Part shown: piece by piece, positions 8,285 through 16,319 of the stretch
How positions within the stretch are numbered: position 1 is the stretch's first letter
Layout of the letters: every line of letters starts with the position of its first letter
Source of the DNA: Lentisphaeria bacterium
GTDB taxonomy: Bacteria; Verrucomicrobiota; Lentisphaeria; Victivallales; Victivallaceae
NCBI GenBank assembly: GCA_900768505.1
Contig: CAAGED010000037.1
Span: 1-56,667 of the forward strand
Length of the DNA: 56,667 bases
Direction: 5' to 3'
Translations under genes and position numbers: made by a program
The notes under the pieces: generated by a model
The model's database searches: none
What the model was told of the DNA's origin: nothing
The model's input: the letters and a program-made list of their open reading frames with translations, nothing else

Positions 8285-9601
8285 ATGGCTAAGAAGAATC
8301 TCAGCGAGCTCATCGTTATGAGTGTCGAAGATGTTGCAGCGAACAAGAAAAAAATTAATTTCACCGTTCCGGCCGATGTAATGAAGAACGAATGCGCAAC
8401 CACTACCGCCGAATTTGCAAAATACGTTTCCATCCCCGGTTTCCGTCGCGGCAAGGCTCCGATGGCCGTAATCAGCAAGCGTTATGCCGACGGCATCAAG
8501 GACGAACTTCGCAAGCGCATTGTCAATACCGCGTTTGCTAAACTCAACGAGGATAAATCTCTGGAAGTGGTTTACTGCACCATGCCGCAAGAGGGCGAAT
8601 TGGAGTGCGGCAAGGAGTTTACCTTCTCCATGGAAATTGATTTGGCGCCTAATTTCGAATTGCCGGAATACAAGGGCATCGAAGTTGAAGTAGCCAAGCA
8701 GTCCGTCGATGAAAGCAAGGTTGAGGAGCGGGTCGATTACTACCGTGACATGTATGCCGATTTCGTAGACGTTGAAGGTGCGGCCGCCGCCGGAGATATG
8801 CTTAAGGTAAGCTACAGCAGCGATTTCGAACTCGCCGCCGATGCTGCCCCCGTATTGGTTCGTCAGGTTAAGGCGGAAACCAACTGGTTGTGGCTCAGCG
8901 ATCCGGAAGTCATCCCGGGGTCAATTGCTGCCTTGACCGGTGCCGAAGTGGGAAAAACCTACGAATTTACCGCCAATTATCCGGCGGATTACCGGGAAGC
9001 CGGATTGGCCGGCAAAAGCGTGAACTACAAAGTAACCGTCACCAACATTCAGCGCCGCAAGCGCTTGGATGACGCCGAACTTTGCGCCCGGCTGCAGGTA
9101 AAATCCATGGATGATATGCGCGCCAACATCAAGGCTTCATTCGAGGGCGAAGTCGAGATGAAGCGCCACACGGAAGTAGTGGAAGCGCTTTACAATAAAC
9201 TTTCATCCCAGATTGGCGAATTTGAATTGCCTCCCACTGTATTGTCAGTAGAGAGTGACAAGGAGTTACGCCGTATGGCTAATTCAGTACGCAGCGAAAA
9301 GGATGCCGAGGAATTCAAGAGCAAGCTGGAAGAGCACAAGAGTGAGGCAGCCAAGAAAGCCGCTGAAAAGTGCCGCCGTCTCTTCATCTTCCGCAAAATT
9401 GCCAAGCTGGAAAATATTGCCGTTGAAGGTAACGATGTAGAAGAACAGATCAAGGCCATGAGCCAATATTATGGTTACAAGAGCAAGGATTTGCGTCGTA
9501 TGATCGAGCAAAACGGCTCCATGGAAGATCTCCAGCTGGATATCGTCAACGCCAAAGTTGCCGAATTGCTGGTTGAAAATGCCAAGGTTAACGAAAAATA
9601 A
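8285..9601 (+). CDS. tig: Trigger factor, ribosome-associated chaperone
   Basis: Trigger factor binds the ribosome exit tunnel and shields nascent chains. The 438-residue protein has the three usual parts. The N-terminal ribosome-binding domain carries the signature IPGFRRGKAP (about 51-60). A central FKBP-like domain spans about 155-245, and a long helical C-terminal arm region follows. The length is normal for the family. CAGGAG precedes the ATG. It is followed by a terminator and then by clpP and clpX, the very common tig-clpP-clpX order. It probably forms its own transcription unit with the promoter at 8127. Confidence 0.96.
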   Translation: MAKKNLSELIVMSVEDVAANKKKINFTVPADVMKNECATTTAEFAKYVSIPGFRRGKAPMAVISKRYADGIKDELRKRIVNTAFAKLNEDKSLEVVYCTMPQEGELECGKEFTFSMEIDLAPNFELPEYKGIEVEVAKQSVDESKVEERVDYYRDMYADFVDVEGAAAAGDMLKVSYSSDFELAADAAPVLVRQVKAETNWLWLSDPEVIPGSIAALTGAEVGKTYEFTANYPADYREAGLAGKSVNYKVTVTNIQRRKRLDDAELCARLQVKSMDDMRANIKASFEGEVEMKRHTEVVEALYNKLSSQIGEFELPPTVLSVESDKELRRMANSVRSEKDAEEFKSKLEEHKSEAAKKAAEKCRRLFIFRKIAKLENIAVEGNDVEEQIKAMSQYYGYKSKDLRRMIEQNGSMEDLQLDIVNAKVAELLVENAKVNEK

Positions 9602-9675
9602 TTTTGTTTAACATTTGACACGGCCGGAAGTACCAGATTGCTAAACTTCAGCAGGGTAATATACGGTTGATTATG

Positions 9676-9737
9676 ATACGGCGGTGCGAACTTTCGCAAT
9701 GAATTGTGGAAGTTTGTGGTCGCCGTATATTTTTTTA
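9676..9737 (+). terminator. Terminator after tig
   Basis: ATACGGCG (9676-9683) pairs with CGCCGTAT (9721-9728), enclosing a 37-base loop that may fold further, and a run of T follows. It lies 75 bp past the tig stop, just before the clpP promoter region. Confidence 0.6.
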
Positions 9738-9745
9738 GAGGATTT

Positions 9746-9776
9746 TTGACAGAAAAAATATTTGCATAATGCAAAT
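9746..9776 (+). promoter_or_regulatory. Putative clpP promoter with an overlapping perfect palindrome
   Basis: A consensus -35 box TTGACA (9746-9751) is followed by ATTTGCATAATGCAAAT (9760-9776), a perfect 17-base palindrome around a central A. A weak -10 (TAATGC, 9767-9772, 15-base spacer) lies within it. A symmetric site over the promoter core suggests a dimeric regulator controlling the clp operon; the regulator is unknown. Confidence 0.45.
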
Positions 9777-9836
9777 AAACGGATATTTTAAGGAAAAGTT
9801 CACTTTTCAAAACTAATCCATAAAAGGAATATCTTT

Positions 9837-10445
9837 ATGAAAAACAATTCAATGCTTGTCCCGATGGTGGTCGAACAGACCGGCGGCGGGGAACGCGGAT
9901 ATGATATTTACTCTCGGCTGCTCAAAGACCGGATTATTCTTCTTGGGACACCGATTGACGACGATGTAGCCAATTTAATTATTGCCCAACTGCTCTTTTT
10001 GCAGGCGGAAGATCCCAAAAAAGATATCGATCTCTACATCAATTCACCCGGCGGCTCGGTTACGGCCGGATTGGCAATTTACGACACGATGCAAATTCTC
10101 TCCTGCGATGTGCGTACCTACTGTCTGGGACAGTGCGCCAGTATGGGAGCGGTTTTATTATGCGCCGGAGCAGACGGCAAACGCTTTGCATTGCCTAACT
10201 CCCGGATTATGATTCACCAACCCTGGGGAGGTGCGCAAGGTACGGCGGCGGACATCAGCATTCAGGCGCAGGAGATATTGCGTTTGCGCTCCATGCTTAA
10301 TAAAATTATCGCCACCCACTGCAAGCGTGACGTGGAGAAAATTCAAACTGACACGGAACGTGATTTCTTTATGTCGGCGGAAGAGGCTTGTGAATACGGC
10401 TTGGTGGACAAAGTTGTCACCTCAACCAAACTGGCCGCCAAATAA
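9837..10445 (+). CDS. clpP: ATP-dependent Clp protease proteolytic subunit
   Basis: ClpP is the barrel-shaped serine peptidase that pairs with ClpX or ClpA. The 202-residue sequence keeps the full catalytic triad: S102 in GQCASMGAVLL, H127 in MIHQPWGGAQG, and D176 in TERDFFMS. The GG motif of the oxyanion region (INSPGGSV, 69-75) is present. Length is standard. clpX starts 21 bp downstream on the same strand, so the two are almost certainly co-transcribed. A palindrome over the promoter suggests regulated expression. Confidence 0.97.
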   Translation: MKNNSMLVPMVVEQTGGGERGYDIYSRLLKDRIILLGTPIDDDVANLIIAQLLFLQAEDPKKDIDLYINSPGGSVTAGLAIYDTMQILSCDVRTYCLGQCASMGAVLLCAGADGKRFALPNSRIMIHQPWGGAQGTAADISIQAQEILRLRSMLNKIIATHCKRDVEKIQTDTERDFFMSAEEACEYGLVDKVVTSTKLAAK

Positions 10446-10466
10446 TAAATTTTTCTGGGAAGAATA

Positions 10467-11882
10467 ATGAGCAAAGATAATAATAGAAATAATGATAAAG
10501 AGTTGCGTTGTTCATTCTGCGGCCGGCCATTGGATTCCATGCCGAACACGCCGGTTATCAGCGGTCAGAACGATGCAGTAATCTGCGGAGATTGCGTCGA
10601 AGCCTGCGAAGAGATGCTGGGCAATGCCGACAAAAATCGTCGAAAAAATAATGGTGATCAGAAGAAACGCGAAGCTTTGATTCGAAAACTCAAAGTACCC
10701 ACCCCCGCGGAATTGAAGGCGGAGTTGGACAAATATGTAATCGGTCAGGAACACGCCAAGAAGGTTTTGTCCGTGGCTGTGCATAACCATTATAAACGTC
10801 TGCAGTCACAGGTCAATCCGGCGGCGAAAGCAGAATATGCCGATATTTTTCTGGAAAAGAGCAATATTCTGATGATTGGCGCCACCGGATGCGGCAAAAC
10901 CTTGTTGGCCAAAACATTGGCAAAATTACTGGATGTGCCGTTCTGCATTTGCGATGCCACCACGCTTACGGAGGCCGGTTATGTCGGCGAAGATGTGGAG
11001 AATATAATTTTGCGGCTGGTTCAGGCGGCGGATTTTGATATTGACCGGGCACAGCTGGGTATTATCTATGTCGATGAAATCGACAAGATTGCCCGCAAAA
11101 CTGAAAATGTATCAATCACCAGAGACGTCTCTGGCGAAGGAGTGCAGCAGGCGTTGCTGAAGATTTTGGAAGGCACGGTAGCCAATGTGCCCCCCAAAGG
11201 TGGACGCAAGCACCCGGAGCAGGAATATCTGCATGTGGATACGACCAACATTCTTTTTATCTGCGGCGGCGCATTTGTCGGTCTGGATAAGATTGTCCAG
11301 CGCCGAATCGGACGCAAGGTGCTGGGCTTCAACCGGGAAGAGATTACGGAACACAAGATGCAGCTCGTCAAGGCGGGTGAAACGCCGGAGAATATTCGTT
11401 TGACGGGAAAATACGAGTCAGAGGATTTGGTAAAGTTCGGCATCATTCCGGAATTTGTCGGACGTTTGCCGGTATTGACCGAAGTGCAGCCGTTGACCAA
11501 GGCGGATTTGATCAAGATCTTGACCCAGCCTCGGAATGCATTGGTTCGGCAGTATCAAAAATTGCTGGACATGGATGGTGTGGAACTTACCTTCACTCAG
11601 GACGCCATTGAGGAATTGGCTGCTCAGGCGGAGGCTCGGGGGACCGGAGCCCGCGGTTTGCGGGCAATTATGGAAGACTTGATGCTCAACGTTATGTTTA
11701 CAGTTCCGTCGGTCGGCATGGTGAAATCATGTACAATTGACGGCGCGGTGGTTCGCAATGAAAAAGATCCGATACTCACCATGCGGCGCAGGAACGGTAA
11801 GAAGAGCGGCGGAGTCTCCGATACAGAGACGGATTCCGGAGCTTCCGCCATCGACGCCTCGGACACGGACAAAAATAAATAA
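10467..11882 (+). CDS. clpX: ClpX, ATP-dependent unfoldase of the Clp protease
   Basis: ClpX is the AAA+ hexamer that recognises, unfolds and feeds substrates to ClpP. The 471-residue protein has the N-terminal zinc-binding domain (C15, C18, C40, C43), Walker A GATGCGKT (138-145), Walker B YVDEIDK (about 201-207), the pore loop GYVGED, sensor motifs and the C-terminal ClpB-D2-like domain. The ClpP-docking loop reads LGF where IGF is most common, a conservative change. The acidic C-terminal tail is longer than usual. AGAA precedes the ATG; the kinase gene follows 23 bp later. Confidence 0.97.
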   Translation: MSKDNNRNNDKELRCSFCGRPLDSMPNTPVISGQNDAVICGDCVEACEEMLGNADKNRRKNNGDQKKREALIRKLKVPTPAELKAELDKYVIGQEHAKKVLSVAVHNHYKRLQSQVNPAAKAEYADIFLEKSNILMIGATGCGKTLLAKTLAKLLDVPFCICDATTLTEAGYVGEDVENIILRLVQAADFDIDRAQLGIIYVDEIDKIARKTENVSITRDVSGEGVQQALLKILEGTVANVPPKGGRKHPEQEYLHVDTTNILFICGGAFVGLDKIVQRRIGRKVLGFNREEITEHKMQLVKAGETPENIRLTGKYESEDLVKFGIIPEFVGRLPVLTEVQPLTKADLIKILTQPRNALVRQYQKLLDMDGVELTFTQDAIEELAAQAEARGTGARGLRAIMEDLMLNVMFTVPSVGMVKSCTIDGAVVRNEKDPILTMRRRNGKKSGGVSDTETDSGASAIDASDTDKNK

Positions 11883-11905
11883 TAAAATTCGCAGTATTTA
11901 ATATT

Positions 11906-13135
11906 ATGGATACTCAAAAGATGGCAACTGACTTCGCTGCTGCCGGGCGTAAAAATTATGATGCGCTGGAGGCGAGAACTCAGGTGATAAAGATTAGAAA
12001 CCTGGAAGAGGTCTCCCAGGCCGAAATCATTAATTTGCCGAAATTGTCGGTGGCTCCGGCGGATAAGTACAAATTTATCCGCTCCATCGGATTTGGCGGC
12101 ATGAAATCGGTTTTGCTGGTGCGGGACAAGGATTCCGCGCGCAACGTGGCGATGGCGACCATTCCTGATTTCAAGGAACGGACGCAGGCGGAGCTGGATC
12201 GTTTTATCCGGGAGGCGCGCATCACCGCCCGTTTGGAACACCCGAATATTGTGCCAATCCATGATATTGGTGTAGACAGCGCCGGCGCACCCTACTTCAC
12301 CATGAAGTTTTTGCGCGGCACGTCGCTGGCCACGGTAATCCGCAAGTTGCGCGACGGCGATAAAAACATAATTGAAAAATATAATATTGATCAATTGATG
12401 CTGGTATTCCGACGAATTTGCAACGCCATTGCATTTGCCCATTCCCAGAATATCATTCACTTGGATTTAAAGCCGGACAATATTCATATCGGCGAATTCG
12501 GCGAAGTGCTGGTGCTGGATTGGGGGCTGGCAAAATTCATGGACGACCACGACCGGGAAGAGGATGAGGAGGAAGAGAACCTGACGGCAGAGGCTGAGAG
12601 CAGGGCAAAATCCGATACCGGAAAACAAAATATATTCGCCACGCTGGACGGGGTGGCGAAGGGCACTCCCGGCTACATGGCTCCGGAACAGGCGGCAGGC
12701 AAAAACAATGAAAAAGATGCGCGAACTGACATTTATGCCCTGGGCGCGATACTTTATTCGATGCTGACGTTTAAATCGCCATTCGCTGGCAATGAGCTTA
12801 ATGAAGTCCTGAAAAACACAATTTTAGGAAAACTTGAGCATGAAGAGTTTGTCAACCCAGACCGCCCGATTCCGGAGGCATTGGCGGCAATCTGCCGTAA
12901 GGCATTGGCGCGTAATCCGGGCAATCGCTACAATTCAGTGGATGAATTGCGACAGGAGATCAAGGCGTATATGGGCGGCTACGCGCCGGAGGCGGAGCAG
13001 GCCAGTCCGTTGAAAAAGAGTATTTTATGGATAAATCGCCATATTGTGGCAATATTGATTTCAATTGTCGTTGCCTGGGCATTGTTGCTGGGAGCGATTT
13101 TGGTATTATTTGTGGTAGGAAAAATAAGTATATAA
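11906..13135 (+). CDS. Serine/threonine protein kinase with displaced ATP lysine and C-terminal membrane anchor
   Basis: The 409-residue protein has a Hanks-type kinase domain (about 55-358) and one membrane segment (about 378-404) at its end. Seen directly: a Gly-rich loop IGFGGMKSV (61-69), the alphaC Glu (E103), HLDLKPDN (185-192, D187, K189, N192), DWG in place of DFG (205-207) and an APE-like MAPEQ (258-262). The usual VAIK lysine is missing: the segment reads VAMA (81-84). A lysine occurs instead at K67 in the Gly loop, the position used by the eukaryotic WNK kinases. An acidic, Glu-rich insert lies in the activation segment (about 214-232). The kinase therefore could be active by the WNK-like solution; a pseudokinase is the alternative. 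It sits between clpX and ybaB in one apparent operon. Confidence 0.88.
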   Translation: MDTQKMATDFAAAGRKNYDALEARTQVIKIRNLEEVSQAEIINLPKLSVAPADKYKFIRSIGFGGMKSVLLVRDKDSARNVAMATIPDFKERTQAELDRFIREARITARLEHPNIVPIHDIGVDSAGAPYFTMKFLRGTSLATVIRKLRDGDKNIIEKYNIDQLMLVFRRICNAIAFAHSQNIIHLDLKPDNIHIGEFGEVLVLDWGLAKFMDDHDREEDEEEENLTAEAESRAKSDTGKQNIFATLDGVAKGTPGYMAPEQAAGKNNEKDARTDIYALGAILYSMLTFKSPFAGNELNEVLKNTILGKLEHEEFVNPDRPIPEALAAICRKALARNPGNRYNSVDELRQEIKAYMGGYAPEAEQASPLKKSILWINRHIVAILISIVVAWALLLGAILVLFVVGKISI

Positions 13136-13168
13136 CCAGGCGAAACGCCAGGAAAGGATGAATCGAAA

Positions 13169-13477
13169 ATGTTTGGAAATTTAGGAAAAATTGCCGGATT
13201 GATGAAGCAGGCCAAAGAGATTCAGAAGCAGATGAAAGAGGAACTGCCCAAGAAGGAATTTACCGCTTCCGCCGGCGGCGACAAGGTGATTGTAGTTGTC
13301 AGCGGTGACTTCAGAGTAAAAAGAATTACCATCAATCCGACAGCTGGCAATGATCCGGCAACCTTGGCTCATTTAACCACCGATGCGGTTAATGCGGCGA
13401 TGGATATGGCTAAGAATTACACGGCAAGTAAAATGAGCGAACTCACCGGCGGAGTAGATATTCCGGGTTTATTCTAA
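13169..13477 (+). CDS. YbaB/EbfC-family nucleoid-associated protein
   Basis: This 102-residue protein has the YbaB pattern: an N-terminal helix MFGNLGKIAGLMKQAKEIQK followed by a charged segment, then the central strand pair GGDKVIVVVSGDFRVKRITI, and a C-terminal amphipathic helix. YbaB homodimers bind DNA and associate with the nucleoid. As in most bacteria it is immediately upstream of recR (31 bp), a very well conserved pair. AAAGGATG precedes the ATG. Confidence 0.92.
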   Translation: MFGNLGKIAGLMKQAKEIQKQMKEELPKKEFTASAGGDKVIVVVSGDFRVKRITINPTAGNDPATLAHLTTDAVNAAMDMAKNYTASKMSELTGGVDIPGLF

Positions 13478-13508
13478 ATATAAGTCCAGTTCCGGAGTAG
13501 CAAAAATC

Positions 13509-14117
13509 ATGGCAGTCAAATATCCAGTTACCTTGGAAGAGCTTATGCGTTTTTGCCGGCGGTTGCCCGGAGTCGGGCGGCGGGGGGCGGAGCGAATGGC
13601 TTTTGCCCTGCTGCAATGGAGGCCGGATGAGTTGCACGAATTCGGCAATTTGATTGCTCAGATGCCGGAAAGCGTAACCTTTTGTCCGGTATGCGGGAAT
13701 ATTGCAGAATTTAACGATGAATGTGATATTTGTCAGGATCGCACCCGGGATGATTCAACCTTGTGCGTGGTGGAGGAATTCTCCCAAATCACCGCCTTCG
13801 AAAATGGAAAAATTTTTCGTGGGCGTTACCATGTATTGGGCGGCACATTGTCGCCGTTGGCCGGCCGCAGTGATGAAGATTTGGCGATTGATTCGCTGCT
13901 GCGGCGGATAGACAGCGGCAATTTCAAGGAGATAATCATCGCCCTGGGCGGTGACGTGGAGGGGCAGGCCACCACGGTTTACCTGAAACGGCTTTTGGCT
14001 GGGCGGGATTTGAAAGTCACCCAATTGGCCCGTGGACTGCCGGCAACATTCGATATTGCATACGCCGATGCGGCAACCTTGAGTGTAGCGCTCAGTGGCC
14101 GGACGACGGTGGAATAA
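13509..14117 (+). CDS. recR: Recombination mediator RecR
   Basis: RecR acts with RecO and RecF to load RecA on gapped DNA. The 202-residue protein has the N-terminal helix-hairpin-helix region (LPGVGRRGAERMA, 19-31), a four-cysteine zinc finger (C59, C62, C72, C75), a Toprim domain beginning at about 83 (CVVEEFSQI) and the C-terminal ATP-binding-like strand GGDVEGQATTVYL. The length is standard. It follows ybaB and seems to close the clpPX-kinase-ybaB-recR transcription unit, although I see no clear terminator behind it. Confidence 0.96.
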   Translation: MAVKYPVTLEELMRFCRRLPGVGRRGAERMAFALLQWRPDELHEFGNLIAQMPESVTFCPVCGNIAEFNDECDICQDRTRDDSTLCVVEEFSQITAFENGKIFRGRYHVLGGTLSPLAGRSDEDLAIDSLLRRIDSGNFKEIIIALGGDVEGQATTVYLKRLLAGRDLKVTQLARGLPATFDIAYADAATLSVALSGRTTVE

Positions 14118-14340
14118 AATTATTTGCATAAAAGACAACTAAATTTTATAAGAAAGCACCTGTTGTACACAACTTAAAACAATAAAAAACATGTTGCGTT
14201 TTATTGCAAACGAAAAAAATAATTTTTTTGCAGCGGCGACTTTGGGAAAAAGGCCGGTATTCGTCTGCTGAAAAACATATTAACCGTGGAGCATTTCAAG
14301 TAAAATCAGCTCCTCAGCTTTTTGCATTGGAGGCAAAAGT

Positions 14341-15198
14341 ATGAAATCCCCGCTCAGAATAATCAGCTCTGAGTTAATCAGTGACGCCGTAGCGTCACTC
14401 GCTAAATTGGCGGCGACCAATCTTCCGAATGACGTACTGAATGTTTTAAAGAAATATCATTGCAGCGAGCGCAATCCAATGGCGTCCGAATTTCTCCGGC
14501 AATGCATTGAAAATGCAGAAATCGCTTGTCGTGACAATGTTCCAATTTGTCAGGATACCGGTTTTGCCGTATTTTTCATCGAAATGGGCAATCAACTGGT
14601 AATTGAGGGCGACACTTTGCAGGAAGCGGTAGATAAGGGAGTGGCACGCGGTTATACAGAAGGTTATTTGCGAAAATCAATTGTCAACGATCCGGTATTC
14701 AACCGTAAAAACACCGGAAACAATACGCCAAGTGTGATTCATCTCCAGCAAGTCAAGGGCGATAAAATTAGAATTGTATTGGCTCCCAAAGGCGGCGGTT
14801 CAGAAAATATGAGTGCGATAAAAATGCTCAAACCGTCAGATGGCGTTCAGGGAATTATTGATTTTGTAGTAGATACCGTTACCAAGGCTGGCGGCAACCC
14901 TTGCCCGCCGGTAGTGGTTGGGGTTGGGGTTGGCGGAACTTTTGAAAAGTGCGCCCTGCTGGCGAAAACGGCCTTATTACGACGAATCGGCAGCGCAAAT
15001 CCGGAACCGCAATATGCCGATTTAGAACAAAAACTGCTGCAGAAGATTAATCAAAGCAACGTTGGCCCTCAAGGTTTAGGCGGCGATTGTACCGCATTGG
15101 CGGTGCATGTAGAGTACCATCCGGCACACATTGCATCAATGCCGGTGGCGGTGAACTTGAATTGTCACGCCGCACGACATGCGGAAATAACCTTATAA
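14341..15198 (+). CDS. Class I fumarate hydratase (or related tartrate/mesaconate hydratase), alpha subunit
   Basis: The 285-residue protein matches the N-terminal half of iron-sulfur class I hydro-lyases, which occurs as a separate subunit in many anaerobes. Likely ligands of the [4Fe-4S] cluster are C70 in PICQDTGF, C188 in GGNPCPP and C275 in LNCHAARH. Other hallmarks are KGGGSENMS (150-158) and GPQGLGGDCTALAV (242-255). The reaction is hydration of fumarate to malate. GGAGG lies upstream of the ATG. The beta subunit gene starts 23 bp downstream. Tartrate dehydratase subunits look very similar, so fumarase is the likelier, not the only, reading. The malic enzyme at 28996 would use its product. 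Confidence 0.9.
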   Translation: MKSPLRIISSELISDAVASLAKLAATNLPNDVLNVLKKYHCSERNPMASEFLRQCIENAEIACRDNVPICQDTGFAVFFIEMGNQLVIEGDTLQEAVDKGVARGYTEGYLRKSIVNDPVFNRKNTGNNTPSVIHLQQVKGDKIRIVLAPKGGGSENMSAIKMLKPSDGVQGIIDFVVDTVTKAGGNPCPPVVVGVGVGGTFEKCALLAKTALLRRIGSANPEPQYADLEQKLLQKINQSNVGPQGLGGDCTALAVHVEYHPAHIASMPVAVNLNCHAARHAEITL

Positions 15199-15221
15199 TT
15201 ATCAAGGGGAGGATAAAAGGT

Positions 15222-15758
15222 ATGGTTAAACACATTTCAACGCCATTGACACTGGAAGTAGTCAACACGCTTCATGCAGGAGATCAGGTATTGCTTAGCG
15301 GAATAATATACACGGGACGAGACGCGGCACACAAGCGCTTATGCGCCGCTTTGGATCTTGGCGAAAAATTACCGGTTGAATTAAAAGATCAGGTAATTTA
15401 TTTTGTCGGTCCCTGCCCGCCCAAGCCGGGTCAAGTGATTGGCAGTTGCGGGCCCACCACCAGCGGTAGAATGGATGCATATTCACCACGCATTATAGCG
15501 GAATGCAACTTGCGCGGCATGATAGGCAAGGGAAATCGCGCTCCGGCAGTGGTAGAAAGCATGAAAAAAAATCGTGCCGTATATTTTGCAGCAACGGGTG
15601 GAGCAGGTGCGTTGATCGCCAAAGCGGTAAAGCATGCTGAAATAATTGCCTACGATGATTTAGGGCCGGAGGCGATTTATAAGCTTGAAGTTGTAAATCT
15701 TGCCTTAGTTGTGGCGATTGACGCTGATGGAAATAATCTCTACGATCATAAAATTTAA
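15222..15758 (+). CDS. Class I fumarate hydratase, beta subunit
   Basis: This 178-residue protein matches the C-terminal half of class I fumarases: DQVLLSGIIYTGRDAAHKR near the start, then YFVGPCPPKPGQVIGSCGPTT with the family's G-P-T-T substrate motif, KGNRAPAVVE and ATGGAGALIAKAV. It completes the catalytic site with the alpha subunit. I place the start at 15222, which has AAGGGGAGG at good spacing; an earlier in-frame ATG at 15087 lies inside the alpha gene and would add an unrelated 45-residue extension. It is the last gene before a non-coding repeat. Confidence 0.92.
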   Translation: MVKHISTPLTLEVVNTLHAGDQVLLSGIIYTGRDAAHKRLCAALDLGEKLPVELKDQVIYFVGPCPPKPGQVIGSCGPTTSGRMDAYSPRIIAECNLRGMIGKGNRAPAVVESMKKNRAVYFAATGGAGALIAKAVKHAEIIAYDDLGPEAIYKLEVVNLALVVAIDADGNNLYDHKI

Positions 15759-15837
15759 ATTATTTTTAATAAAATACGTAATATTATGTTTCGATTTGTT
15801 TTTGTCTAATGTAGCTTATTCAATCCACATATAAAAA

Positions 15838-16277
15838 AAGTAGGGCTGCACCACGCCGCTTCCGCTTCGCGAAAGCGGCTTCTTGCGCTGACGCGGCAAA
15901 TAAGGTTTTGTGACTTGCGGCGGAGATGATTTTCGAGACGGCAATACGCTACGGCCGCCGCAACTTTTATAACTTATTCGGAGGATTGTTGCGCATTGTT
16001 GTGTATAAAACATTATATTTGTCTTGTAACATAAATCGTCTGATTTTGCCAGCCCGAAGAAGATGGTAAAGATTCGAGGGCGGTTGCATGTCGAAAAACA
16101 ATCAATTACACATTTTTACCCCAGGTAGGATTGATTTGTGCAACAAATCAATCCACGGTGCAGGGCGGACGCGCCCTGCTTCAGGGGAGTTCGAGGGCGG
16201 CTGAATAATCCCCCTCGAAAAAAAATTCAACATATAGCCGCAAGGAGGCAAGATACCACATGTTTTGCAAAAAAATT
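15838..16277 (-). repeat. Structured interspersed repeat, copy 1 (behind uvrB)
   Basis: About 400 bp here (core 15879-16277) are clearly homologous to 35205-35609, in the same orientation. In the direction of uvrB transcription the repeat begins 42 bp after the uvrB stop. It contains three consecutive hairpins (plus-strand positions): 16129-16153 (10-bp stem), 16160-16179 (8-bp stem, GC-rich) and 16190-16219 (8-bp stem plus two pairs). The outer end at 15841-15895 adds a fourth hairpin with CCGCTT pairing with AAGCGG, shared with the copy at 56331-56550. Two short minus-strand frames cross it, but their sequence is dictated by the hairpin arms, and I do not call them genes. Confidence 0.8.
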
Positions 16278-16319
16278 GGCGCGCTTCCCTGCGCCACCAT
16301 GCCACCACTTAATGCTTTT

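Noticed and set aside
7910..8590. 226-codon open frame on the minus strand
   Set aside because: It runs antisense through the first 300 bases of tig and through the AT-rich promoter region; composition is not protein-like and it would overlap the tig promoter.
11906..13135. Calling the protein a pseudokinase because VAIK Lys is missing
   Set aside because: All other catalytic residues are kept and K67 occupies the WNK-type position, so activity remains plausible.
15087..15221. Longer start for the fumarase beta subunit
   Set aside because: The extra 45 codons lie inside the alpha gene in another frame and read as Gly/Arg-rich non-family sequence; the ATG at 15222 has an excellent ribosome binding site.
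16102..16308. Short minus-strand frame in structured repeat copy 1, matching a similar frame at 35428-35644
   Set aside because: The two frames share about 50 alignable codons (for example PEAGRVRPAP and KSILPG), but the shared residues are exactly those encoded by the hairpin arms, and substitutions preserve base pairing and not amino acids. I treat them as by-products of a structured repeat.
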